Source: Nitrospirota bacterium | GTDB taxonomy: Bacteria; Nitrospirota; Thermodesulfovibrionia; Thermodesulfovibrionales; Magnetobacteriaceae | DNA: 48,885 nucleotides | Assembly: GCA_015233245.1 (NCBI GenBank) | Contig: JADFYB010000007.1 | Coordinates: 1-48,885 of the forward strand | Direction of reading: 5' to 3' | Shown: piece by piece, positions 24,400 through 34,661 of the stretch | How positions within the stretch are numbered: the stretch's first letter is position 1 | How the letters are laid out: the number at the start of each line of letters is the position of its first letter | Notes under the pieces: model-generated | What the model saw: only the letters and a program-made list of their open reading frames with translations | Database searches by the model: none | What the model was told of the DNA's origin: nothing | Translations under genes and position numbers: made by a program

Positions 24400-26472
24400 A
24401 TGAAATTCACTCATTTCCTTCCTAAAAGTGAGTTTTTTTTTAGAGTGTTGTATCCTTTATTAATAGTTTTATTTGCACTATTAACATATTCCAATACGCT
24501 TAACTGTCCTTTTATCTTTGACGACGATGCTATCAGAAAAGGGACCTCGCTTCCAACTCTGCTTGACCCCAGATTTTTAGTGAATCTCTCTTTCTTACTC
24601 AATTACAAACTTAACTATCTCAGCGTTAAAGGCTACCATGTTTTTAATATTATTATCCATGTAATAAATGGGCTCTTAATATATTCCCTTATTTCGCTTA
24701 TTAGCAAGATTGAAGCAAATGAAAAAAACTACGGTTCTTGTCACAATAATACGCTGGCATTTTTTATTTCCTTAATTTTTATTACCCATCCTATAGAGTT
24801 GTTTGCCGTGACTTATGTTGTGCAAAGAGCTGCTTCAATGGCTGCTATGTTTTATCTGCTAACACTTATTTTCTATGTAAAATTCCGAATCTCACAAAGT
24901 ACTGCTTTAGGAACAAAGAAATTTTACGCATTGTCGTTGCTATTTACTGTTATGGCTGCAAAAACCAAGGAAATCACCATTACATTACCCGTTATGCTTG
25001 CAATGTGTGAGTTTGTTTTTTTTGACGGTAGCATCAAAAAAAGGCTGGCTTTTGTGCTTCCTTTTTTTTTGATGATACCACTAATCATCATTCAGGTAAA
25101 TGCAGTTGGAGTTGATCTTGTTTTCAGTGAACCGCAAAGTAAAATCTATGCACATTCCTCTGTTTCAGGCGCCATTGCTAAATCCCCACTTATTGCCAGT
25201 AACCGTTGGGAGTACCTCTTTACGCAGTTTAAGGTTATAACGACATACCTTCGAATGCTTTTTTATCCCCAGAACCTCACACTTATACATTATTTTACAG
25301 TGTCAAAAACATTTTTTGAACCAAAGGTGATTTTGTCTTTTCTACTACTGCTGACTTTATTTTCATTTGGGGCATATTTTGTATTCATTGACAACAAGAA
25401 AAGCAAATTAACCGGATTTGGTTTGATATGGTTTTTTGTGACCATATCCCCGCAGTCAAGCATAGTGCCAATTCAGGGGTGGATGATTTTCGAGTACAGG
25501 GCATATTTAGCCTCAGTAGGTATTTATATAGCTGTTATTGTGACAGTTTTTGAACTTTTAAAGACTCATTATAGGATTGTTTATATGTTGATGCTGTCGC
25601 TTTTTATTTTACTTACAATTTTGACTTATAACAACAACAAAATCTGGATAACTGAGATATCCATGTGGGAAAGAAATGTGAAAGTGGAGCCGCTGCATCC
25701 TGTCCCACACATAAACCTTGGAAGCGCTTACTTTGCTGCTAAAAGATATGACGCTGCTATAGCACAATTTAAACTTGCGATAGATTTGAGTCCTAACACG
25801 GCTGAAGCCTATAATGATCTTGGGTTAGTGTATGAACGTAAGGGGCTCTTTAAGGAGGCTCTGGAGAAATTTAAATACGCAATGAGTCTTGACCGCTCTT
25901 ATGCCTCCCCTGTCGTTAACCTTGGTATGATGTATATGACAAGAGGAATGAATGAGCAAGCTTTGGAGGAGTTTAAGGCAGCTTTAGAAATCAACCGCTC
26001 TAATCCCGGCGCTCATATCAATCTCGGAGCACTTTACGCAAAAATGGGGCAAAAGGAAAAAGCAATAGAGGAATTTAAGAGAGTAATCGTTACCAATCCA
26101 AATATAGTTGAGCCATATGTTAACCTTGCAGCACTGTATGCAGAGCAGGGACTTAGTGCTTTAGCAGAGGATAATCTGAAAAAGGCCATGAAGGTTGATC
26201 CATACTTCTCGGACACATATAACATAATGGGCACAATATACGAGGAAAGAGGAGCTTTTAATGAGGCTTCTGCCAATTATCAAAAAGCAATCCGATATAA
26301 TAATGACAATATAAATGCCCGCCGCAATCTTGCAGTGATTTATCTAAAACAGGGATTGATAAGCGATGCTGCTAATCAGTACCGCTATATTTTAAGCGTA
26401 GCACCGGATGACGTTGAAGCAAAGGGATCACTATTTTCAATACAACGGCAGTTAAACGGGCAGAGGCCTTAA
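24400..26472 (+). CDS. TMTC-like membrane glycosyltransferase with TPR tail, copy 1
   Basis: A 690-residue GT-C-type membrane protein. An upstream TTG/ATG at 24343-24346 is in frame but lies before the terminator hairpin, so ATG 24400 is used. Ten or so membrane helices fill residues about 15-425. The first periplasmic loop carries the acidic motif CPFIFDDD, the position where GT-C enzymes have catalytic acids, and in TMTC proteins the similar FDD. About seven TPR units (such as NLGSAYFAAKRYDAAIAQFKLAI) form the C-terminus. Eukaryotic TMTC proteins transfer O-linked mannose to proteins from a lipid-linked donor. A bacterial role in glycosylating exported proteins, perhaps the neighbouring pair, is inference. 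Confidence 0.8.
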   Translation: MKFTHFLPKSEFFFRVLYPLLIVLFALLTYSNTLNCPFIFDDDAIRKGTSLPTLLDPRFLVNLSFLLNYKLNYLSVKGYHVFNIIIHVINGLLIYSLISLISKIEANEKNYGSCHNNTLAFFISLIFITHPIELFAVTYVVQRAASMAAMFYLLTLIFYVKFRISQSTALGTKKFYALSLLFTVMAAKTKEITITLPVMLAMCEFVFFDGSIKKRLAFVLPFFLMIPLIIIQVNAVGVDLVFSEPQSKIYAHSSVSGAIAKSPLIASNRWEYLFTQFKVITTYLRMLFYPQNLTLIHYFTVSKTFFEPKVILSFLLLLTLFSFGAYFVFIDNKKSKLTGFGLIWFFVTISPQSSIVPIQGWMIFEYRAYLASVGIYIAVIVTVFELLKTHYRIVYMLMLSLFILLTILTYNNNKIWITEISMWERNVKVEPLHPVPHINLGSAYFAAKRYDAAIAQFKLAIDLSPNTAEAYNDLGLVYERKGLFKEALEKFKYAMSLDRSYASPVVNLGMMYMTRGMNEQALEEFKAALEINRSNPGAHINLGALYAKMGQKEKAIEEFKRVIVTNPNIVEPYVNLAALYAEQGLSALAEDNLKKAMKVDPYFSDTYNIMGTIYEERGAFNEASANYQKAIRYNNDNINARRNLAVIYLKQGLISDAANQYRYILSVAPDDVEAKGSLFSIQRQLNGQRP

Positions 26473-26476
26473 GTTA

Positions 26477-28651
26477 ATGTTTAGAAAAAACTCAATAATT
26501 TTGTTAGCCATTTTGGCTTCTGCATTTGTTCCTTATTTGAATGTGCTAAACGCACCATTTGTTTTTGACGATACTGTTATTTCTAATTTTATTAAGATGA
26601 GGAGTTTTACAGAAGTCAGGTTTATTACAGAAACTACTTTTACTCTTAACTACTTAATTAACGGCTTTTGGCTACCTGGCTACCATTTAGTAAATATAAC
26701 ATTACATGCGTTAAATGGAATATTTGTGTATTTGCTCATAGTTCAAACATTGAAAATACAATTTTCGCCAGTCAGCTCTGCTAAGAAGTATGCATTGTTC
26801 ATTTCGCTGCTTTTTCTCGCACATCCGCTGCAGATTCAAGCTGTGACATATATCTCACAAAGATATACATCACTTGTTACTCTTTTTATTTTGTGTGCAT
26901 TAAACATGTACATACTATGGAGGCGAGCCGTTACTGTGGAGGACAGCAGCGATGCATTAATAAAATATACTAAAAAGAAATCAGTCGGACTGTACATGTC
27001 GGCAATCATAATTGCCATGTTGTCCGTAAAAGTTAAAGAACTTGCAGTTGTGCTGCCGTTTTTAATAACTCTTGTAGAATTTACCTTTTTTAGCGGTAAA
27101 GTTAAATCCAGAATATTATGTGTTGTACCGTTTTTTTTGATTTTGCCAGCTGTGTTTTTTAATGCTTTGGGCGTATCCAGTATTTCGTTTGACAACCAGG
27201 TGCAAACCCAGTTTGTAACAGCTGGGAATATTCAGGATGTTGCTATAGTGTATGACGTAAAAAGCCCTCTGATAGCAAATACCAGGATGGAGTATATTCT
27301 TACAGAATTCAGAGTTATTGTTACCTATTTAAGAATGCTTGTGTTGCCTCTTAACCTGACTTTAGTTCATTATTATCCTGTTTCAAGGAGTTTTTTTGAT
27401 TTAAGGGTTATTCTTTCGCTTTTATTTCTTTTGGCAATATTTCTTTTTGGAGTTTTTATGTTCTCACAGGGATATAAACAAAAAGATATCATGAAAAAAC
27501 TCATCTCTTTCGGGATATTTTGGTTTTTCATAGGGATTTTACCCCAGTCAAGCCTTATCAATAAGTACGGTTGGACTATTTTTGAGTACAGAGTTTATAT
27601 GGGATCCCCTGGATTCTTTATTGCCGCATTTTTTCTGACACTACACGTTTTTAGAAATAAACCTATGCAGATTTTCAATTATTTGATTTTGACTATAATT
27701 GTTCTCAGCACTGTTTCGACACTTTACCTTAACCGGAACTGGAGGTCTGATGTAAATCTTTGGGAGGATAATGTAAAAAAGGAACCGTTACATCCTGTTC
27801 CCTGCATACAATTAGGAATTGCCTACGGCAATGCTAAACGCTTTAAAGAGGCACACAGGGAATTTGAAAAGGCTGCTCAGATGGAGCCAGACTTTCCTGA
27901 AATACCCTATCACAACGGTAAAGTGTATGTTATGGAGGGGCAATATGACAAAGCACTTGAGCAATTCAATAAATCTATCAGTATAAACGATTCGCTGTCC
28001 TTTACACACCTCGATAAGGCCACAGTGCTTGCAATTAAAAATAAGTGGCCAGAGGTTATAGAAGAGCTAAGACTTACTTTGCAATGTGGAGAGAGCTCTT
28101 TTGCCCTTTATGACTTACTTGGACGGGCATTAACCGCAATCGGTAACATCAGGGAGGCGATAAAGACCTATGAATATGCTCTGAGCCAATACTCTGGCAG
28201 CGCTGAAATGCACAACACTCTGGGCAACCTATACACTCAGACAGGTAATTTTGCTTTGGCTGACTCAGAAATTTTAACTGCACTTAAGCTTAACCCTAAC
28301 CTGTACGAGGGCTATAACAACCTTGGCGTTTTGTATGCTAACACTGGCAGGTTGACAGATGCGGTAAAGGAATTTCAGAGGGCACTTTCAATAAAAAAAG
28401 ATTACATAACGGGATTTACAAATCTTGCTAATGCCTATATGGGACTTAAGATGTTTGACGATGCTGGCAGCACTCTTAATGTAGCAATAGAAATGAACCC
28501 TGAGAGCTTTGAAATATTAACCACAATAGGTAATATGCATCTGCTTAAAGGAAATAAAGCGATGGCCAGGGAATTTTACTTAAAAGCCTTAAAAATAAAC
28601 CCTTCTTATACAGAGGCACTAAGAAACATCGAATTAACTAAAACCAATTAA
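26477..28651 (+). CDS. TMTC-like membrane glycosyltransferase with TPR tail, copy 2
   Basis: A 724-residue paralogue of copy 1, beginning 4 bp after it. It has the same architecture: a GT-C membrane domain with APFVFDD in the first loop, a shared YVxQR motif (copy 1 YVVQRAAS, copy 2 YISQRYTS), a shared NLTLxHY segment, about eleven helices, then about eight TPR units from residue 440. The two copies differ widely outside these blocks, so the duplication is not recent. Its end overlaps the convergent Nudix gene by 18 bp. Donor and acceptor are unknown. Confidence 0.8.
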   Translation: MFRKNSIILLAILASAFVPYLNVLNAPFVFDDTVISNFIKMRSFTEVRFITETTFTLNYLINGFWLPGYHLVNITLHALNGIFVYLLIVQTLKIQFSPVSSAKKYALFISLLFLAHPLQIQAVTYISQRYTSLVTLFILCALNMYILWRRAVTVEDSSDALIKYTKKKSVGLYMSAIIIAMLSVKVKELAVVLPFLITLVEFTFFSGKVKSRILCVVPFFLILPAVFFNALGVSSISFDNQVQTQFVTAGNIQDVAIVYDVKSPLIANTRMEYILTEFRVIVTYLRMLVLPLNLTLVHYYPVSRSFFDLRVILSLLFLLAIFLFGVFMFSQGYKQKDIMKKLISFGIFWFFIGILPQSSLINKYGWTIFEYRVYMGSPGFFIAAFFLTLHVFRNKPMQIFNYLILTIIVLSTVSTLYLNRNWRSDVNLWEDNVKKEPLHPVPCIQLGIAYGNAKRFKEAHREFEKAAQMEPDFPEIPYHNGKVYVMEGQYDKALEQFNKSISINDSLSFTHLDKATVLAIKNKWPEVIEELRLTLQCGESSFALYDLLGRALTAIGNIREAIKTYEYALSQYSGSAEMHNTLGNLYTQTGNFALADSEILTALKLNPNLYEGYNNLGVLYANTGRLTDAVKEFQRALSIKKDYITGFTNLANAYMGLKMFDDAGSTLNVAIEMNPESFEILTTIGNMHLLKGNKAMAREFYLKALKINPSYTEALRNIELTKTN

Positions 28652-29155
28652 TCGTAAGTAATTATGAAACTCGTGTTCAAAGTTATCACTAAACAGGCCA
28701 GTTCCGAGTTTCTCTTCAATCTCTCGTATAGGATAGTATTTTACTGATTCTATTTCATCTTTGTTAAATACGACCTGTCCGTCATGGGTAAACGAGTACG
28801 AATAAACTAGTTCCGATTCATAGTCGTTAGAGTGAATGTATTTATAGAGGAAAACAGGGACATTTTTATCTGAGGCTATACCAAGTTCCTCCTCCATTTC
28901 CCTTTGCATGGCAACCTCTATGCTTTCGCCAAAGTCAACGTGTCCGCCCACTGAGGTGTCCCATTTGCCCGGTGCTACGTCCTTGTTGAGTGATCGCTGC
29001 TGAAGGAGAAGTTCGCCTTTGCTGTTAAAAACAAACACATGCACCACACGGTGTAAAAGCGTGTTATTGCCGTGAACCTCGCGTCTGAGCGCAGTTCCTA
29101 TTACAGCTCCGTCAGTGGTTACGATTTCAACCAGATCATTTCCAACGTCGTTCAT
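28634..29155 (-). CDS. Nudix hydrolase (isopentenyl-diphosphate isomerase-like subfamily)
   Basis: Hydrolyses a nucleoside-diphosphate-type substrate. The Nudix box GGHVDFGESIEVAMQREMEEELGI is complete, giving the metal-binding Glu residues. The preceding HRVVHVFVFNSKGELLLQQRS resembles the IPP-isomerase-like/YfcD branch. ATG 29155 is used, just after the gatB stop (29157-29159 on this strand); a TTG at 29164 would overlap gatB. The substrate cannot be told from sequence. It is the last gene of the gatA-gatB-Nudix run and overlaps the TMTC copy 2 gene tail to tail. Confidence 0.88.
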   Translation of the reverse strand: MNDVGNDLVEIVTTDGAVIGTALRREVHGNNTLLHRVVHVFVFNSKGELLLQQRSLNKDVAPGKWDTSVGGHVDFGESIEVAMQREMEEELGIASDKNVPVFLYKYIHSNDYESELVYSYSFTHDGQVVFNKDEIESVKYYPIREIEEKLGTGLFSDNFEHEFHNYLRLIGFS

Positions 29156-29156
29156 A

Positions 29157-30587
29157 TTAAACAAGTTTCTTTTTCAGGATTTCGTTGACAAGTTTGGGGT
29201 TAGCCTTACCCTTTGTTTGTTTCATAACCTCGCCGACAAAAAAACCGGTTAGTTTAACCTCGCCGGCCTTAAATCTCTCCACCTCAGAACTGTACTGTTT
29301 TAAAATGCCATCTATAACGCTATCCAGTTCACCCTCGTTACTTATCTGAAGGAGTCCCTTCGATTTTACAATTTTTTCGGCTTGTTCTCCGCTATTAAAC
29401 ATTTCCTCAAATACGGTTTTCCCTATTTTAACGTTTATAGCGCCGCTATCCACAAGTTTAATAAGGCCTATGAGGTGTTCAGGAGTTACCTTACAGTCTT
29501 CAATCCGGGTAGAAGTTTCGTTAAGAAGCCTCATCAGCTCACCCATCATCCAGTTACTTACGGCCTTTGGGTTGCCTCCTTTATTTACAGCGTCTTCAAA
29601 CCAATGGGCAATGCTCTTTTCCTGTGACAGCAGCTCGGCATCATAGAGGGGCAATCCAAAGCTGTTAACATATCGTCCCACTTTCTCATCAGGAAGCTCC
29701 ACAATTGTTGCTTTTACCTCTTTAAGCATGGTATCGGAAACGACAATTGGCACAAGGTCAGGCTCAGGGAAATACCTGTAGTCGTGAGCCTCTTCTTTTG
29801 AGCGCATAGATTCCGTAGTGCCAGTTGATGTATTATAAAGACGGGTCTCCTGAATAACACGTCCACCTTCTTTAAGCACCTCCTCCTGACGCCATATTTC
29901 GTATTCAATCGCTTTTTCAACAAATCTGAATGAGTTTATGTTTTTGATTTCTGCTTTAACGCCGAGTTCTGAGGAGCCGATAGGCCTAAGTGATACATTA
30001 GCATCGCAGCGCAGTGAGCCCTCCTCCATGTTACCGTCACACACTTCAAGATAGCGCAAAACAGAGCGGAGTTTTTTCATAAACGCAGAGGCCTCTTTTG
30101 GAGAGCGAATCTGAGGCTCTGTTACAATTTCCATAAGCGGCACCCCTGCCCTGTTTAAATCAACACAGCTGAAGTCCTTCATTCCTTCATGGATATTTTT
30201 TCCCGCGTCCTCCTCCATATGGATTCGTGTAAGCTCAATCGTACTCTGTCCGTTTTCCATATTAAGCACAACCACTCCGCCCAGACAAATGGGTAGTTCG
30301 TACTGGCTTATCTGGTAGCCTTTGGGAAGATCTGGATAGAAATAGTTTTTCCTTGCAAACCGGTTGTATGGTGAAATTTTGCAGCCGAGCGCTAACCCCG
30401 CCCTAACAGTAAATTCAACAGCTTTTTTATTTATAACCGGCAACACTCCCGGCATTCCGATACACACAGGACAGGTCTGAGAGTTAGGCTCTGAGCCAAA
30501 CCTGGTGCTGCAGCCGCAGAACATCTTAGTTTTAGTAAGCATCTGGGCATGTATTTCAAGCCCAATAACGGCCTCATATTTTTTCAT
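29157..30587 (-). CDS. gatB: Asp-tRNA(Asn)/Glu-tRNA(Gln) amidotransferase subunit B
   Basis: With GatA and GatC it converts mischarged Glu-tRNA(Gln) or Asp-tRNA(Asn) to the correct amidated form. The family signatures are intact: [56 protein letters not shown], and the C-terminal YqeY-like helical domain with [18 protein letters not shown]. Length 476 residues is usual. It overlaps gatA by 4 nt. gatC is not adjacent in this window. Confidence 0.97.
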   Translation of the reverse strand: MKKYEAVIGLEIHAQMLTKTKMFCGCSTRFGSEPNSQTCPVCIGMPGVLPVINKKAVEFTVRAGLALGCKISPYNRFARKNYFYPDLPKGYQISQYELPICLGGVVVLNMENGQSTIELTRIHMEEDAGKNIHEGMKDFSCVDLNRAGVPLMEIVTEPQIRSPKEASAFMKKLRSVLRYLEVCDGNMEEGSLRCDANVSLRPIGSSELGVKAEIKNINSFRFVEKAIEYEIWRQEEVLKEGGRVIQETRLYNTSTGTTESMRSKEEAHDYRYFPEPDLVPIVVSDTMLKEVKATIVELPDEKVGRYVNSFGLPLYDAELLSQEKSIAHWFEDAVNKGGNPKAVSNWMMGELMRLLNETSTRIEDCKVTPEHLIGLIKLVDSGAINVKIGKTVFEEMFNSGEQAEKIVKSKGLLQISNEGELDSVIDGILKQYSSEVERFKAGEVKLTGFFVGEVMKQTKGKANPKLVNEILKKKLV

Positions 30588-32026
30588 AGCGTTGGCCTCC
30601 TTGTATGATGTGGGGTTGAGGCCTCATAGGCATAAGCAGCTTTTAGAATAGTTTCCTCATCAAAAGCCTTTCCAATTAGCTGAAGCCCAATGGGAAGACC
30701 CTTTTGGTCAAATCCACAGGGCAGAGATATGGCAGGCACTCCTGCCAAATTTACCGATATGGTAAAAATATCGCTTAAGTACATTTGAAGCGGATCGTTT
30801 ACCTTTTCACCGATTTTAAATGCCGTGGTGGGAGCGGTTGGAGTGGCTATTATATCCACTTTTTCAAACGAGCGGTCAAAATCATGTTTTATCAGGGTTC
30901 TTACCTGTTGGGCTTTTTTATAGTAAGCATCGTAGTAACCCGATGACAGTGCATACGTGCCAAGCATTATTCGTCTTTTAACCTCAGTACCAAACCCTGC
31001 GGCACGGCTTGTCATGTATGTATCAATTAAATCATCGGCTGGTACTCTGAGACCATACTTTATGCCGTCAAATCTAGCGAGGTTTGAGCTTGCCTCGGAC
31101 GTTGCCAGTATGTAGTATGTGGCCACAGCGTAACCGGTGTGAGGAAGGGAGATTTCCACAATTTGAGCTCCAAGGGATTCAATATGGGAAATTGCAGCCT
31201 TCACCGATTGCTCCACCTGGCTGTCCATGCCATCAATAAAGTACTCAGAGGGAATACCAACCCTCAATCCTTTAATATCCTTACCAATACAGGAGGTAAA
31301 ATCCGGCACGTTAACTGTTGCCGATGTGCTGTCAAGCGGATCATGACCGGATATTAAATTAAGTAAAATTGCTGAGTCCTCGACAGTCTTAGTGATAGGG
31401 CCGATTTGGTCAAGCGAGGAGGCAAATGCAACAAGTCCAAATCTTGATACTCTGCCATATGTGGGTTTAAGTCCTACAACGCCGCAGAAAGAGGCCGGCT
31501 GACGAATGGAGCCTCCGGTATCAGAGCCAAGAGCTGCAATACATTCATCGGCGCACACTGCCGCCGCAGAGCCGCCGCTGCTGCCTCCAGGCGCCCTTTC
31601 AGTATCCCATGGATTTTTGGTTGTGAAAAACCCAGAGTTTTCCGTTGACGATCCCATTGCAAACTCATCCATGTTAGCCTTACCTGTCAGAATATAACCT
31701 GATTTCATCAGTTTATCTGTCACAGTGCTTTCATACGGAGGAATGAAGTTAGCAAGAATTTTAGATGAACAAGTGGTCTTAATACCCCTTGTACACATGT
31801 TGTCTTTTATTGCCATGGGTATTCCAAAGAGGTTTGAGCTTTGGTATGGCGGGAGTTCTTCAACCATCTCAAATGCTTTATCTGTGGTTACGGTAACAAA
31901 GGCATTTACAGTCTTTTCTACCACCTCTATTCGTTGAAACACGCTTTCAGTTAGTTCTTTGACTGTTATATCTTTATTTTGCAGCAACGCATTAGCTTCT
32001 TTTATGTTAAGTTTGAAATATTCCAC
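30584..32026 (-). CDS. gatA: Asp-tRNA(Asn)/Glu-tRNA(Gln) amidotransferase subunit A
   Basis: Amidase that releases ammonia from glutamine. The Ser-cisSer-Lys triad is complete: Lys in AIKDN (K74), the cis-Ser in PGGSSGGS (S149) and the nucleophile in DTGGSIRQ (S173), with the same spacing as in characterised GatA. GTG 32026 is preferred because GGAGG lies 7 nt upstream; TTG 32029 directly before it would be too close. Length is about 480 residues. It heads the gatA-gatB-Nudix operon. The stretch upstream to 32284 contains no gene that I support. Confidence 0.97.
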   Translation of the reverse strand: MEYFKLNIKEANALLQNKDITVKELTESVFQRIEVVEKTVNAFVTVTTDKAFEMVEELPPYQSSNLFGIPMAIKDNMCTRGIKTTCSSKILANFIPPYESTVTDKLMKSGYILTGKANMDEFAMGSSTENSGFFTTKNPWDTERAPGGSSGGSAAAVCADECIAALGSDTGGSIRQPASFCGVVGLKPTYGRVSRFGLVAFASSLDQIGPITKTVEDSAILLNLISGHDPLDSTSATVNVPDFTSCIGKDIKGLRVGIPSEYFIDGMDSQVEQSVKAAISHIESLGAQIVEISLPHTGYAVATYYILATSEASSNLARFDGIKYGLRVPADDLIDTYMTSRAAGFGTEVKRRIMLGTYALSSGYYDAYYKKAQQVRTLIKHDFDRSFEKVDIIATPTAPTTAFKIGEKVNDPLQMYLSDIFTISVNLAGVPAISLPCGFDQKGLPIGLQLIGKAFDEETILKAAYAYEASTPHHTRRPTL

Positions 32027-32284
32027 CAAATTACCTCCGGCAGATTTTAATATTTTTATACAAGTTTAAGTTTATCATTAAATTATGAAACTTTTCAACA
32101 ATTTTCCCCGGGAAGTACCACACCCTGGCAGCAGTGCTGCATTGATTGATTTAAGTGTTTTTATTTGTTATATTACTAAAATGATAGCAATAGAGACTGC
32201 AATAATAAGTAATAAAGGCATGCAGTTCTGTATGATGACAATACAAATGGCACTACACTTACAGATAGTGAATAGTCGTGCGAA

Positions 32285-33580
32285 ATGCAACGTATAACAA
32301 AAGCCAACCTCTTTGATAGCGCTAAAAATGTAAAAATCATTTTGTTTTTTATTGCATTCGCTGTTTTTTCTCTGATTACTGTTTTCCGAAGAGTTGATGT
32401 GCTTTTATATCCGCAATTTTGGGCTGAGGATGGATTTATATGGTATTCAGATGCATATGCTGCAAGTAATTCTCTTCAGCCATTTTTAGTGCCAGTACAG
32501 AGGTATTTACAAACACTTAATCGTGTTGGAGCTTATGTTAGTATGTTTTTTGATATTAAGTATGCTCCGCTAATATTCAATATAATCGCAATAACCGTCC
32601 AGATATTGCCCGCAATGTTTTTTACTTCAGAACGTTTTGAACAAGTAGTCTCAAAATACTATCAGCGTTTCTTATTAGGGATTGTATATCTGACTTTACC
32701 TGGAGCATTTGAAACACATGCAAACCTAACTAATGGGCAGTGGCGTCTTGCACTGCTTATGTTTCTTATTGTTATTGCATCAACAAGCAAAAAGATTTGG
32801 TGGAGGATTGTTGATTGTGTTGTTTTACTACTTGCAGGCCTAAGCGGCCCATTGGTTTTTTTCGTGTTTCCACTTGCATTATTCCAATCATACCTGAAAT
32901 CGTTTAAGACTTCTATTTCACATCTCATTGTGCTTGCAGGAGCATTTCTTTTACAAGCTTATAGTTTTATTTTTATAGTTAATCCAGGCGCTATGCGCTC
33001 AACTGCTACACTTGGTGCTGGGGTTTCTACGTTTATCAAAATTTTAGCCGGCAAAGTCTTTATGACAGGAACTTTTGGCGTAAGAACATATGATGTAGTG
33101 ATGAATTGGCATATGTGGCAAAGCGGGATGCCTCCGGTTATAATTGCTACTTTGGGAATCTGTTTGATGGGTTACGCTTTTTGGAGAGGTACGTTGGAAC
33201 TCAAATTATTAATAAGCCTTTCTATTGTCATTTTTGCTTCAATGCTTGTGACACCGCAAGTGTCTAATGTACAACCACAATGGACGGTTATGCTCGGGGC
33301 TGATGCTGGAAACCGATATTTTCTTTTTCCAGTCCTTGCATGGGTTATTGCGCTCATTTGGCTTTTTGTAAAAGCACAAAATAAATTTTTAAAAAATACC
33401 GCTGGAGTTTTACTGGTTTGTATGGTATTAGTCGGCATACCGAAAGATTTCTTTATTATGCCTTATGAGAATTATCACTTTCAAAAGCAGGCGATTGAGT
33501 TCAAAAAACTCTCACCCGGGCAAAAATATACCTTCATAATAAATCCTTCTGGCTGGAGGATGACACTCATAAGGAAATAA
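32285..33580 (+). CDS. Polytopic membrane protein, possible GT-C glycosyltransferase
   Basis: A 431-residue protein with about ten membrane helices. After the first helix comes QFWAEDGFIWYSDAY, an acidic pair in the first outer loop, the place where GT-C enzymes keep their catalytic acid, so a role in polysaccharide or lipid-linked sugar transfer is possible. A C-terminal ...GDAGNRYFLFPVLAW segment is typical of such proteins in surface-polysaccharide clusters. There are no recognisable neighbours for such a pathway; it stands alone between gatA and amrS. Family not recognised with certainty. The ATG start lacks a strong ribosome binding site. Confidence 0.6.
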   Translation: MQRITKANLFDSAKNVKIILFFIAFAVFSLITVFRRVDVLLYPQFWAEDGFIWYSDAYAASNSLQPFLVPVQRYLQTLNRVGAYVSMFFDIKYAPLIFNIIAITVQILPAMFFTSERFEQVVSKYYQRFLLGIVYLTLPGAFETHANLTNGQWRLALLMFLIVIASTSKKIWWRIVDCVVLLLAGLSGPLVFFVFPLALFQSYLKSFKTSISHLIVLAGAFLLQAYSFIFIVNPGAMRSTATLGAGVSTFIKILAGKVFMTGTFGVRTYDVVMNWHMWQSGMPPVIIATLGICLMGYAFWRGTLELKLLISLSIVIFASMLVTPQVSNVQPQWTVMLGADAGNRYFLFPVLAWVIALIWLFVKAQNKFLKNTAGVLLVCMVLVGIPKDFFIMPYENYHFQKQAIEFKKLSPGQKYTFIINPSGWRMTLIRK

Positions 33581-33631
33581 GATATGTTGTTTGTTGTCAC
33601 GTTATAAATAGAATAAAGACAACCTGGAGCT

Positions 33632-34639
33632 TTACCACACCCCTGCAACAGCAGTGCCGCAAGCGGGGCAGTTGCCGTTTTTTATGGCGTTTGAAATTAC
33701 GGTAAATCCGTCTCTTTTAATAAGGAGCTTTTTGCAGGTTGAGCAACTGGTGTTTTCTCCTCCCATGCCAGGCAAGTTTCCCTGATATACAAACTTAAGG
33801 CCGCTTTCATACCCTATTTCACACGCTCTCTTAAGTGTCTCTGCCGGAGTGCCCGGTCGGTCTGTCATCTTATATGTGCCATAAAACCGGCTCACGTGCC
33901 ATGGGATTGAGGCATCTACAGAGACAATGAATTCTGCTATGCCCCTAAGCACCTGCTCACTGTCGTTAAGCCCTGGAATCACAAGAGTTGTAACCTCAAC
34001 CCAAACCCCGCCCTCTTTCATTAATCGTATTGTGTCCTTTACCGGCTCAACCTCTGCTCCACAGATTTCCTTATAAAACCCTGCGTCTCCCTTCAAATCT
34101 ATATTGTCGGCGTGTAGGTAGGGGATTATGACCTCGGCACTTTCAGGCGTCATAAACCCATTACTTACAAACACATTTTTTAGTCCCTTCTCTGCCGCTA
34201 AAATCGCACAGTCCTGTGCAAATTCAAAAAATATCGTTGGCTCTGTGTATGTAAATGAAATGCTCTCGCATCTTTCCGCTATTGCTGCCGCAACGATTGA
34301 CTCAGCAGACACAGGATACCCAATCACGGCACCTTCGTGTTCCCTCGGATACTGTGAGATTGAACTGTTCTGACAGTGCAGACACCTGAAATTGCAACCC
34401 ACGCTTGCTATTGAAAATGTACGGGAGCCTGGCTTAAAATGAAAGAGCGGTTTTTTCTCTATTGGATCCACCTGTGTTGAGCAGACTGAACCATACACAA
34501 GACTCATAAGAACGCCGTCCTGATTTTCCCTTACTCCACAAAGTCCCCGTCTCCCAACCCCAATAGTGCATCTGTGAGCACAGAGACCGCATTTAACGTT
34601 ACCGTTCGGTAGCGGTTCAAAAAAACAAGCTTTTTTCAT
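33632..34639 (-). CDS. amrS: AmmeMemoRadiSam system radical SAM enzyme
   Basis: Radical SAM protein of the AmmeMemoRadiSam set. The iron-sulfur motif is C82-x3-C86-x2-C89 (GCNFRCLHC). A cysteine cluster at the N-terminus (CGLCAHRC...RGLCG) and a zinc-ribbon-like end (CSTCKK...CPACG) are both typical of this family, whose other members AmmeMemo are not visible here. Partner and substrate are not established by the sequence. ATG with GGAGGATAG upstream. It lies 22 bp downstream of pcm on the same strand. Confidence 0.9.
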   Translation of the reverse strand: MKKACFFEPLPNGNVKCGLCAHRCTIGVGRRGLCGVRENQDGVLMSLVYGSVCSTQVDPIEKKPLFHFKPGSRTFSIASVGCNFRCLHCQNSSISQYPREHEGAVIGYPVSAESIVAAAIAERCESISFTYTEPTIFFEFAQDCAILAAEKGLKNVFVSNGFMTPESAEVIIPYLHADNIDLKGDAGFYKEICGAEVEPVKDTIRLMKEGGVWVEVTTLVIPGLNDSEQVLRGIAEFIVSVDASIPWHVSRFYGTYKMTDRPGTPAETLKRACEIGYESGLKFVYQGNLPGMGGENTSCSTCKKLLIKRDGFTVISNAIKNGNCPACGTAVAGVW

Positions 34640-34661
34640 CTATCCTCCATTTGTCACGCTC

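Noticed and set aside
32085-32297. 70-codon frame upstream of the membrane protein
   Set aside because: No ribosome binding site, no recognisable domain, overlaps the next gene.
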